DNA from: an uncultured Rhodospirillaceae bacterium
GTDB taxonomy: Bacteria; Pseudomonadota; Alphaproteobacteria; Rhodospirillales; UBA2165
Assembly: GCA_913041095.1 (NCBI GenBank)
Contig: CAJWIB010000083.1
Coordinates: forward strand, 1-9,158
Direction of reading: 5' to 3'
DNA length: 9,158 nucleotides
Every line of letters begins with the position of its first letter. Position 1 is the stretch's first letter. Under the pieces are notes generated by a model that did no database searches, had not been told where the DNA came from, and saw only the letters and a list, made by a program, of their open reading frames with translations. Below, piece after piece: positions 1 to 5,863 of the stretch. The translations under genes and the position numbers were made by a program.

Positions 1-303
1 TTTTATAGCAAAATAAGCTGTTGTGATGGATGGAAGATTGCTGTTTTCGGCAAAATTAAAGCGATGATTCTCTAAGATTCGGTACTATATCCATAAGTAT
101 CTCTTACCATTATATTTTTTATAAATTTTGACCGATTGTAAATAACTTTTGGTAAGTTATTGTTATTAAATAATAAAGTTATATACAGGAATTTTCAAGT
201 TTAGAATGTTAAAACTAAAAGCCTGATTCTAAAGCATTTCCTCAAAAAAACTCTGCATATAGCGATTAATTTACATCAAATCACAAGATATTGCGATTTT
301 CCC
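1..303. other. AT-rich intergenic DNA upstream of nrdJ
   Basis: No convincing coding region is visible on either strand of this AT-rich stretch. It contains one perfect inverted repeat (141-161, listed separately) and several A/T tracts. No end of an upstream gene can be recognised at the left edge. It probably carries upstream regulatory DNA for nrdJ, but I see no complete NrdR box pair in it. Confidence 0.5.
141..161. repeat. Perfect 8-bp inverted repeat, possible operator
   Basis: AATAACTT (141-148) and AAGTTATT (154-161) are exact reverse complements around a TTGGT loop. No T run follows immediately, so a terminator is unlikely. A regulator binding site is possible. It lies about 145 bp upstream of the predicted nrdJ promoter, so a direct role in that promoter is uncertain. 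Confidence 0.4.
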
Positions 304-332
304 TTGCATCAAAAATCCGGCGGGTCTAGATT
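304..332 (+). promoter_or_regulatory. Predicted sigma70-type promoter of nrdJ
   Basis: TTGCAT (304-309) serves as -35 and TAGATT (327-332) as -10, separated by exactly 17 nt. The predicted transcription start falls at about 338-340, where the first leader hairpin begins. That coincidence supports both calls. It is a pattern match only, with no experimental start site. Confidence 0.55.
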
Positions 333-337
333 TGCTA

Positions 338-491
338 CTCGGAGGCCAACGTCCTACAAAATGTAGTGGCTGCGGGAAATGCAAACATACTACCAACCTG
401 GGAGACTAATTAGAACATTAAGACCGATAAATCCTTTAGTGGAGGTCAAAGTTCAATAGTCGGTTTTAGCCGGGGAAGACGTCGGGGGACG
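338..491 (+). promoter_or_regulatory. Structured 5' leader RNA of nrdJ (candidate cis-regulatory RNA)
   Basis: The ~155-nt untranslated leader can form several hairpins. Hairpin 1 (338-376) stacks CTCG/CGGG (338-341 with 373-376, one G-U), GCCA/TGGC (345-348 with 367-370) and CTACA/TGTAG (354-358 with 362-366) around an AAA loop, with a five-base bulge ACGTC on the 5' side. Hairpin 2 (422-447) pairs GACC with GGTC and TCC with GGA, again with a 5'-side bulge. A small hairpin CGG/CCG lies at 461-472, and CGTC/GACG (480-491) overlaps the ribosome binding site. The segment 377-421 between hairpins 1 and 2 is largely unpaired in this reading and could hold conserved or pseudoknot bases. I could not match it to the cobalamin riboswitch: no recognisable B12 box or core. 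I recall a structured RNA motif being reported upstream of nrdJ genes, but I cannot confirm that this is an example. Confidence 0.45.
480..491 (+). promoter_or_regulatory. Hairpin overlapping the nrdJ ribosome binding site
   Basis: CGTC (480-483) and GACG (488-491) flank a GGGG loop. The purine run GGGGGA (484-489) is the only Shine-Dalgarno-like sequence at a workable distance from the ATG at 493, apart from GGGGAAG (472-478), which is rather far. The candidate ribosome binding site is therefore in the loop and 3' arm of a small stem, which could tune translation. Confidence 0.35.
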
Positions 492-492
492 C

Positions 493-3400
493 ATGCAAAT
501 ACAACGTTATTTCACGACCAAAGATTCAGGCCCATATGCAGGAATTGAATTCCGCACAACATCAAGCGAAATCCGCAATCCAGATGGCTCGCTAGTGTTT
601 TTCCATGATTCGATAGATGTTCCGGCCGATTGGTCGCAAGTCGCTTGTGATGTTTTAGCGCAGAAATACTTCAGAAAAGCGGGTATTCCGGCTGCCGCTA
701 AGAAAATTGAAGAAAATGACGTGCCCTCGTGGCTCTGGCGTAGTGTGCCGGACGAAAAGAAACTGGTTAAATTGCCCGAGAACGATCAATACCGCGGCGA
801 AAACAGCGCCCGGGAAGTCTTTCATCGTCTCGCTGGCACATGGACCTATTGGGGCTGGAAGGGCGGCTATTTCGATGGTGAAGAAGACGCCCTCACCTAT
901 TACGAAGAAATAACCCACATGCTGTGCAAGCAGATGTGTGCTCCAAATTCACCTCAGTGGTTTAATACCGGCCTGTATTGGGCTTATGGCATTGATGGCC
1001 CGTCACAAGGCCATCACTATGTCGATTTTCAATCCGGCAAGCTGGTGCGTTCCAAATCTTCTTATGAGCATCCGCAACCGCATGCCTGCTTCATCCAAAG
1101 TATCGACGATGATCTGGTTAATAGTGGCGGTATTATGGATCTCTGGGTGCGGGAAGCGCGGCTGTTCAAATACGGCTCCGGCACCGGCACCAATTTCTCC
1201 AATTTACGCGGTGAAAATGAACCGCTTTCCGGTGGTGGCAAATCTTCCGGTGTCATGAGCTTCCTAAAAATTGGCGACCGGGCAGCCGGCGCGATTAAAT
1301 CAGGCGGCACGACACGGCGCGCTGCTAAAATGGTGATCTTAGATGCGGATCATCCCGATATCGAAAGCTTCATTAATTGGAAAGTGCGAGAAGAACAGAA
1401 AGTTGCCTCACTTGTAGTCGGTTCCAAAGCGGCCGAGCAACATCTCAATAATGTTATGGCGGCGTGCTATGAAAACGGCTCGGAAGAGCGTTTCAATCCA
1501 CGAAAAAACAAAGCCTTAAAGTGGGCCGTTAACAGCGCCCGTAAGGCCATGTTGCCTGAAAATTACATACAGCGCACCATCGATTACGCCAAACAGGGCT
1601 TCACCGCGATGGAGTTTGAAACCTATGACACTGATTGGGATTCCGAAGCCTATCTGACCGTTTCCGGCCAAAATTCCAACAATACGGTCCGGGTTACCGA
1701 TGAATTTCTACGCGCTGTCGAAGAGGGTGCAAAGTGGAAGTTGATCCAACGGACCAATGGTGAGGTTTCAAAAACCATCAATGCCCGCGACTTGTGGGAA
1801 CAAATTGGAGAAGCCGCGTGGTCTTGCGCCGACCCTGGCTTGCAATTTGACACCACCATCAATGATTGGCACACCTGCCCGAATACGGACCGGATTTATG
1901 GCTCAAACCCGTGCTCTGAATATATGTTCCTTGATAATACGGCCTGCAATCTCGCCTCACTCAATCTCAAAGCCTTCCAAGACGAAAATGGCGTCTTTGA
2001 CGGCGAAAGTTTTTCCTATGCCGTGCGCCTCTGGACCGTAAATTTGGAAATAGCTGTCCTGATGGCGCAATTTCCGTCACCGGAAATCGCTCAATTATCT
2101 TACGAATACCGGACTTTGGGGCTCGGCTACGCCAATATCGGCGGTCTCTTAATGTCGATGGGTATTCCTTATGACAGTAAAGAAGGCCGCGCCATTTGCG
2201 CTGCAATAACGGCCTTGATGACCGGCGTTGCGTATAAAACATCGGCAGAAATGGCGACAATTATGGGCTCGTTCCCGGGCTATGAGGCAAATGCTGAGCC
2301 AATGCTGAAAGTCATCCGCAATCATCGCCAGGCCGCTCATGGTGAAACCAAAATATACGAAGATTTGGCCATGCTGCCGGTACCGCTCAAAGATAGCGGC
2401 CACGAAGAAGTCCAGGGCCTAATCAAAATGGCCAGGAAATCCTGGGATGATGCGTTAGCACTCGGGGAAAAACACGGGTACCGCAATGCCCAAGTATCCG
2501 TCGTTGCGCCAACCGGTACGATTGGTCTAGTGATGGATTGTGAAACCACTGGAATCGAGCCCGATTTCGCGCTGGTGAAGTTCAAAAAGCTCGCCGGTGG
2601 CGGTTATTTCAAAATCATCAATCACACGGTACCGGTCGCCCTGCAAAAACTAGGCTATGACGAAACGCAGATCAAACAGATAATCCTATACGCTGTCGGC
2701 CATGGCACGTTAGAAGGCTCTCCGACAATTGGCCACGAGATATTGCATGAAAAAGGCTTTACCGATGAAGCTTTAGCCACACTCGAAGGCGCGCTTGGCG
2801 ATGCTTTCGATGTCAAGTTTGTTTTCAATAAATGGACGCTCGGCGTTGATTTTTGTACTTCGGCACTTGGTTTCAGCGAGGCACAGCTGGACGATATGAG
2901 TTTCGATATGCTGGCTGAACTTGGCTTTACCAGCGCTGACATTGCCGCCGCGAATAACTTTGTCTGTGGTGCGATGACCCTCGAAGGAGCGCCCGGCCTC
3001 GAAGATGAACACCTCGCCGTGTTTGATTGCGCTAATCCGTGTGGCCGAGATGGCAAGCGTTTCTTGTCGGTCGAAAGCCATATTCGCATGCTCGCCGCCG
3101 CCCAGCCGTTTATTTCCGGCAGTATTTCCAAAACCATCAATATGCCGAACACGGCGACCGTCGAAGATTGTAAAGACGCCTATATTTTATCTTGGAAACT
3201 CGGCTTAAAAGCCAATGCTCTTTATCGAGATGGCTCCAAACTATCACAGCCGCTCAATGCCCGGCTGTTTGACGATGACGATTTGGACGCAACGCTGGAA
3301 GAGAAAATTTCTGAAAAACCAGCGGCGGCAAAGGCTGAAATCGTTGCTAAAAAGGTGGTTGAGCGCTATATGGCAAAACGCCTCCGCCTGCCGCACCGCC

Positions 3401-4137
3401 GCAAAGGCTACACTCAGAAGGCAACCGTCGGCGGCCATAAAGTCTATCTCCGCACAGGAGAATACGAAGACGGCCGAGTTGGTGAAATCTTTATCGACAT
3501 GCACAAAGAAGGCGCAGCCTTCCGCAGTTTGATGAATAATTTCGCCATTGCCGTCTCGATTGCGCTGCAATACGGCGTGCCGATGGAAGAATTTGTCGAG
3601 GCCTTCACTTTCACCCGGTTTGAGCCATCAGGCATGGTGGAAGGCAATGATTCAATCAAAATGTCGACCTCTATTCTCGACTATCTGTTCCGTGAACTGG
3701 CGGTTTCCTACTTGGGCCGCAACGATCTCGCCCATGTTAAGCCGGAAGATCTGCATCCGGACAGTATTGGCCGTGGCGAGGGCGACGAGGAAGTAATGGA
3801 ACGCCTGACCAGCCAAGGCTACATCCGCTCAAGCTCCATCACCGGTAATGGCGACGGTAATGGTGGTGGCGTTAATGCCGAAGCACTGGCTCCAGTGATG
3901 GCCAGCACCGATACCGGCGGCCTTCAAAATGTCGAAATTGAAACTGTCAGTGTCGAGGCAATCGCGCTCGAAGCGACCGTCTCCAAGGCCGTCGATAATC
4001 AACTGGATCAGATGCGCGAAGCGCGGATGAAGGGATATGAGGGTGATGCCTGCGGCGATTGCGGTAATTTCACCTTGGTTAGAAATGGCACTTGTCTTAA
4101 ATGCAACACCTGCGGGGCGACGAGTGGTTGCTCGTAA
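493..4137 (+). CDS. nrdJ: Vitamin B12-dependent (class II) ribonucleoside-diphosphate reductase NrdJ
   Basis: This 1214-residue cytoplasmic enzyme reduces ribonucleotides to deoxyribonucleotides with adenosylcobalamin as radical source, so it needs no oxygen. The length and the opening MQIQRYFT...PYAGIEFR...SEIRNPDGS match the long alphaproteobacterial NrdJ type and fix the start at ATG 493; the frame is closed by TAG at 457-459. Visible active-site elements, compared with the Thermotoga enzyme: C199 (in PHACFI) and C485 (in DNTACNLASLNL) as the redox pair; N472, C474 and E476 in NPCSEY, with C474 the thiyl-radical cysteine; phosphate-binding loop P673-TGTIG-678. The C474-C485 spacing of 11 equals that family's spacing. 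A TSCPD-type domain spans about 971-1085, then a Gly/Asn-rich linker (about 1119-1127), then a tail with C1187, C1190, C1201 and C1204 arranged as a zinc ribbon and C1207/C1213 as a likely disulfide shuttle to thioredoxin. No truncation or missing key residue is seen. It is transcribed alone behind a structured leader. Confidence 0.97.
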   Translation: MQIQRYFTTKDSGPYAGIEFRTTSSEIRNPDGSLVFFHDSIDVPADWSQVACDVLAQKYFRKAGIPAAAKKIEENDVPSWLWRSVPDEKKLVKLPENDQYRGENSAREVFHRLAGTWTYWGWKGGYFDGEEDALTYYEEITHMLCKQMCAPNSPQWFNTGLYWAYGIDGPSQGHHYVDFQSGKLVRSKSSYEHPQPHACFIQSIDDDLVNSGGIMDLWVREARLFKYGSGTGTNFSNLRGENEPLSGGGKSSGVMSFLKIGDRAAGAIKSGGTTRRAAKMVILDADHPDIESFINWKVREEQKVASLVVGSKAAEQHLNNVMAACYENGSEERFNPRKNKALKWAVNSARKAMLPENYIQRTIDYAKQGFTAMEFETYDTDWDSEAYLTVSGQNSNNTVRVTDEFLRAVEEGAKWKLIQRTNGEVSKTINARDLWEQIGEAAWSCADPGLQFDTTINDWHTCPNTDRIYGSNPCSEYMFLDNTACNLASLNLKAFQDENGVFDGESFSYAVRLWTVNLEIAVLMAQFPSPEIAQLSYEYRTLGLGYANIGGLLMSMGIPYDSKEGRAICAAITALMTGVAYKTSAEMATIMGSFPGYEANAEPMLKVIRNHRQAAHGETKIYEDLAMLPVPLKDSGHEEVQGLIKMARKSWDDALALGEKHGYRNAQVSVVAPTGTIGLVMDCETTGIEPDFALVKFKKLAGGGYFKIINHTVPVALQKLGYDETQIKQIILYAVGHGTLEGSPTIGHEILHEKGFTDEALATLEGALGDAFDVKFVFNKWTLGVDFCTSALGFSEAQLDDMSFDMLAELGFTSADIAAANNFVCGAMTLEGAPGLEDEHLAVFDCANPCGRDGKRFLSVESHIRMLAAAQPFISGSISKTINMPNTATVEDCKDAYILSWKLGLKANALYRDGSKLSQPLNARLFDDDDLDATLEEKISEKPAAAKAEIVAKKVVERYMAKRLRLPHRRKGYTQKATVGGHKVYLRTGEYEDGRVGEIFIDMHKEGAAFRSLMNNFAIAVSIALQYGVPMEEFVEAFTFTRFEPSGMVEGNDSIKMSTSILDYLFRELAVSYLGRNDLAHVKPEDLHPDSIGRGEGDEEVMERLTSQGYIRSSSITGNGDGNGGGVNAEALAPVMASTDTGGLQNVEIETVSVEAIALEATVSKAVDNQLDQMREARMKGYEGDACGDCGNFTLVRNGTCLKCNTCGATSGCS

Positions 4138-4246
4138 ACCGCAGCATTAACAATGAATGGAGTACTAGACATAGTTTAACCAGAATTTGAGCGCCAAGCA
4201 AAAGGAAGCTCATGAAACAGTTAATCAACGAGAGAAACAACGCTTT
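4138..4246 (+). other. Spacer between nrdJ and the first tandem RNA element
   Basis: No gene is recognised here. It contains an AGGAAG run (4202-4207) followed by ATG 4212, opening a 54-codon reading frame that runs through both downstream hairpins to TAG 4374-4376. I do not favour it as a gene (see findings). I found no convincing promoter for the first RNA element, so that element may be made from the nrdJ transcript or from a weak promoter. Confidence 0.4.
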
Positions 4247-4322
4247 CCTCCCTGGTGAACTTGGGGTGCGGATGGTGCGGGCCTGCCAGCCAACTACCAA
4301 GCCAAAAGCACCCCATTTTTTT
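4247..4322 (+). ncRNA. Tandem structured RNA element, copy 1 (candidate small RNA)
   Basis: The element opens with CCTCCCTGGTGAAC (4247-4260), single-stranded in my fold. TGGGGTGC (4262-4269) then pairs with GCACCCCA (4308-4315), enclosing nested short helices GGT/ACC and GGC/GCC, and seven T residues (4316-4322) end it. The CCTCCC head is complementary to Shine-Dalgarno sequences, a feature of several trans-acting alphaproteobacterial small RNAs. Copy 2 starts 108 nt downstream with the same head and outer stem but a different inner stem, so the structure appears conserved while the sequence drifts. It also sits where a terminator for nrdJ is expected. Family unknown to me. Confidence 0.5.
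4262..4322 (+). terminator. Rho-independent terminator after nrdJ / end of RNA copy 1
   Basis: An eight-base-pair G/C-rich outer stem (TGGGGTGC with GCACCCCA) is followed by seven T residues. It is the first strong terminator after the nrdJ stop codon, about 125 nt downstream. Confidence 0.7.
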
Positions 4323-4354
4323 CGCCTGTGGATTAACACTAATATTTACACGAT

Positions 4355-4433
4355 CCTCCCTGGTGAACCTGCATAGTTGGGGTGCTTAACAGTTCTAAAC
4401 ATCCAGCCGTTTAGAGCAGGCACCCCGTTTTTT
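4355..4433 (+). ncRNA. Tandem structured RNA element, copy 2 (candidate small RNA)
   Basis: The same 14-base head CCTCCCTGGTGAAC (4355-4368) is followed by an eight-base spacer and the same outer stem, GGGGTGC (4379-4385) with GCACCCC (4420-4426), then G and six T residues (4428-4433). The inner helix is GTTCTAAAC (4392-4400) with GTTTAGAGC (4409-4417): nine pairs, one G-U, unrelated in sequence to the inner part of copy 1. TAATAT (4340-4345) lies about ten bases upstream of the head and may be a -10 box, but no good -35 is seen because the T run of copy 1 occupies that position. Paired near-duplicate small RNAs with a Shine-Dalgarno-complementary module recall the AbcR1/AbcR2 arrangement in concept; I do not claim homology. 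Confidence 0.5.
4378..4433 (+). terminator. Rho-independent terminator of RNA copy 2
   Basis: The GGGGTGC/GCACCCC stem, extended by a nine-pair inner helix, is followed by TTTTTT at 4428-4433. It isolates the upstream transcripts from the Rid-VOC unit. Confidence 0.7.
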
Positions 4434-4468
4434 CATAGTAAATTTCTGTTGAGTCTCGTTGCAAGGCA

Positions 4469-4496
4469 TTTACGTGAGCCTTTAGCGTGCTATTGT
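4469..4496 (+). promoter_or_regulatory. Possible promoter of the Rid-VOC unit
   Basis: TTTACG (4469-4474) and TATTGT (4491-4496) are spaced by 16 nt, and the -10 carries an upstream TG (extended -10 type). The predicted start would be near 4503, leaving a leader of about 27 nt before ATG 4530. Each hexamer matches consensus at four of six positions, so this is tentative. Confidence 0.35.
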
Positions 4497-4529
4497 TTAA
4501 AAAAATTAATCAGCATTATGAGGAACAAC

Positions 4530-4997
4530 ATGGCTGGCACGATTGACGCGCAACTCCAAGAACTTGGTATTGAACTTCCGGTAGCAGCGGCACCGGTAGC
4601 TAATTATGTCCCCTTCACCATTACCGGCAATCTGGTCTTTGTTTCGGGCCAAATTCCCTTTGTCGATGGAGAGATTCAATATCCTGGCCGGCTTGGAGAA
4701 AATGTGTCGGTTGAAGATGGCCAAAAAGCGGCCCGACTCTGTGGCCTCAACATCATCGCCCAAGTAAAAGCAGCCTGTGGTGGTGATCTTGACCGGGTTA
4801 GCCAAGTCATCAAGCTTAGTGGATTTGTTAACGGCACGCCGGGTTTCACCGATCAGGCTTTAATTATTAACGGCACCTCCGATCTGATGTTCGAGGTTTT
4901 TCAAAACAAAGGCAAACATGCCAGGGCGGCGGTCGGTTGCATCGCCTTACCCTTAGGCGCTGCCGTCGAAGTCGATGCGGTGTTTGAGATTACGTGA
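4530..4997 (+). CDS. RidA (YjgF/YER057c/UK114) family protein
   Basis: This 155-residue protein has the chorismate-mutase-like trimeric fold of the Rid superfamily. Archetypal RidA hydrolyses reactive enamine/imine intermediates (2-aminoacrylate) released by PLP enzymes in the cytoplasm. Family marks: NLVFVSGQIP at 34-43, an ARLCGLNIIAQVKAA helix, the conserved-type arginine R132 in HARAAVG, and the C-terminal LPLGAAVEVDAVFEI. R132 aligns with the arginine that binds the substrate carboxylate in RidA, so catalysis is possible, though this longer type is a paralogue of RidA whose substrate is not known to me. ATG 4530 is preferred because AGGA lies at 4521-4524. ATG 4518 is in frame but lacks a ribosome binding site, and the frame open upstream to 4377 only crosses the terminator. 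The stop codon overlaps the next gene's start, indicating an operon. Confidence 0.9.
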   Translation: MAGTIDAQLQELGIELPVAAAPVANYVPFTITGNLVFVSGQIPFVDGEIQYPGRLGENVSVEDGQKAARLCGLNIIAQVKAACGGDLDRVSQVIKLSGFVNGTPGFTDQALIINGTSDLMFEVFQNKGKHARAAVGCIALPLGAAVEVDAVFEIT

Positions 4998-5371
4998 TGG
5001 CAAATTACCAGCGCATTGATCATATCGCCTTGCATGTCAGCGATCTCGCCGCCTCAATCAAATTCTACGAGAGCCATTTTGGTTTTGAGAATTATTTCGA
5101 ACACGATACGCCAGCCGGCTTTCAAATCGCCTATCTCAAATTGGGCGATACGGTGCTGGAACTCGTTGGTCGCGCCGATTCCGCTAATGGTGGTTTTCAT
5201 TGGTGCCTGGAGACGGATGATTTCGATGGAGCAGTGGCAGAGTTAGAAGCCGTCAACGTCGAAGTTATACAACCACCGCACAAGACTTCCGCCCGCGAAC
5301 CCCGCGAAGAGAACTGGCGCCGAGTTGTCTTCAAAGGCCCTGATGGCGAGCAGATCGAGATCAGGGGTTAG
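4997..5371 (+). CDS. VOC (glyoxalase/bleomycin-resistance fold) family protein
   Basis: This 124-residue protein is the size of a two-module VOC metalloenzyme such as glyoxalase I or methylmalonyl-CoA epimerase. Expected metal ligands are all present in the usual order: H9 (RIDHIALHVSDL), E55 (VLELVG), H68 (GGFHW) and E121 (GEQIEIRG). The N-terminal FYESHFGF and the C-terminal FKGPDGEQIEI are typical of the fold. The closest general resemblance is to lactoylglutathione lyase-like and epimerase-like members; the substrate cannot be read from the sequence. ATG 4997 overlaps the Rid stop codon (TGATG), so translation is probably coupled; GTG 4994 is an alternative start. Pairing with a Rid protein suggests a role in handling a reactive carbonyl or imine metabolite, which is inference. 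Confidence 0.88.
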   Translation: MANYQRIDHIALHVSDLAASIKFYESHFGFENYFEHDTPAGFQIAYLKLGDTVLELVGRADSANGGFHWCLETDDFDGAVAELEAVNVEVIQPPHKTSAREPREENWRRVVFKGPDGEQIEIRG

Positions 5372-5383
5372 GTGTTTTGAGAC

Positions 5384-5617
5384 TTAAGGCTTAGGCAAAC
5401 GTATCCAAATTGGTATATGATCGGCGAAATCATGTTCGAACTTGCCTATTAACGCTTTGCGCTGTTTTTTGGTCAGGCCCCAATAGTCTTTATTGTGCAG
5501 AGCCCGGCTGAACAACTCGACAAAATTAAACACGCCGCCGCCAAATTGGTCAAACCGCGTTATAACGAGCATCGCTAAAGGCTGAGCTTCTTCACTCGAG
5601 AAAAAAGGTATTGTCAC
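5384..5617 (-). pseudogene. 3' part of an unrecognised minus-strand gene (5'-truncated)
   Basis: The minus frame encodes a protein-like sequence beginning near SSEEAQPLAMLVITRF and continuing through FGGGVFNFVELFSRAL, DYWGLTKKQRKALIG and HIPIWIRLPKP to TAA. It has balanced composition and amphipathic helices, unlike a shadow frame. I do not recognise the family. Open reading continues upstream to 5779, but that part is exactly antisense to a recognisable TRAP permease fragment, so genuine coding probably stops near 5605. A GTG at 5617 could start a 77-residue protein, but no ribosome binding site is well placed, and a truncated gene is more likely. Its stop lies only 12 bp from the VOC stop (convergent), so the 3' end looks native. 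Confidence 0.5.
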
Positions 5618-5825
5618 CGTGGTGGATGCCGAGATCGGTCTCCTGACCCCGCCGCTGGGTATTTCGTGTTTTGTCATCAAAAGCACCATCAATGACCCCA
5701 AGATTTCCCTGTATGATATTTTTTCCGGCGCCTTTCCCTTTACCGTAACGATGTTGCTGGTATTAATCATTTTGATCAACTATCCAACCCTCAGCACCTA
5801 CCTGCTGCAATTAGGGCTGATGTGA
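5604..5825 (+). pseudogene. C-terminal fragment of a TRAP transporter large permease (DctM type)
   Basis: From about GIVTVVDAEIG onward the plus frame reads LLTPPLGISCFVIKS, then an ISLYDIFSGAFPF-like segment and a hydrophobic final helix ending at TGA 5823-5825. This matches the last ~70 residues of the TRAP-T large membrane subunit, whose signature is EIGLITPPVGxNxFVIK with the final transmembrane helix after it. The full protein is roughly 430 residues, so more than 80 percent is absent. The frame is closed by TGA at 5583-5585, and homology stops abruptly near 5604. No DctP or DctQ gene is present. GTG 5619 is the only nearby start codon and has no ribosome binding site. It is a remnant, not a functional transporter. 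Confidence 0.85.
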
Positions 5826-5826
5826 C

Positions 5827-5862
5827 GGGGCATTATGAATTAAGTAAGCTGTCCCCTTAATT
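5827..5862. repeat. Overlapping inverted repeats between convergent reading frames
   Basis: AATTAAG (5838-5844) and CTTAATT (5856-5862) are exact complements with an 11-base loop; GGGG (5827-5830) and CCCC (5853-5856) form a competing outer stem. It lies between the TRAP remnant and the convergent membrane-protein gene, so it may act as a bidirectional terminator. The AAGCTGTCCCC-type sequence also resembles motifs I have seen around REP-type transposon remnants; that is only an impression. Confidence 0.35.
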
Positions 5863-5863
5863 A

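Noticed and set aside
84..264. NrdR boxes upstream of nrdJ
   Set aside because: CTATAT near 86 and CATATAG near 256 look like partial cores, but neither has the flanking ACAC/GTGT bases and they are not at the usual paired spacing.
338..480. Cobalamin riboswitch upstream of nrdJ
   Set aside because: The gene context suggests it, and CTGGGAGACTA (about 398-408) faintly resembles part of a B12 box, but the conserved core and the full B12 box are not recognisable and the leader is short for that class.
2655..3152. 165-codon minus-strand frame inside nrdJ
   Set aside because: It lies entirely opposite well-conserved NrdJ coding sequence, has low-complexity Ser/Ala/Pro-rich composition and no start signals.
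4377..4529. Longer N-terminus for the Rid protein (start near 4377 or ATG 4518)
   Set aside because: The upstream frame crosses the terminator hairpin and has no family similarity; ATG 4530 has AGGA at proper spacing, whereas 4518 has none.
5618..5779. N-terminal extension of the minus-strand reading frame ending at 5384
   Set aside because: This part is exactly antisense to a recognisable TRAP permease C-terminus on the plus strand, so it is a shadow.
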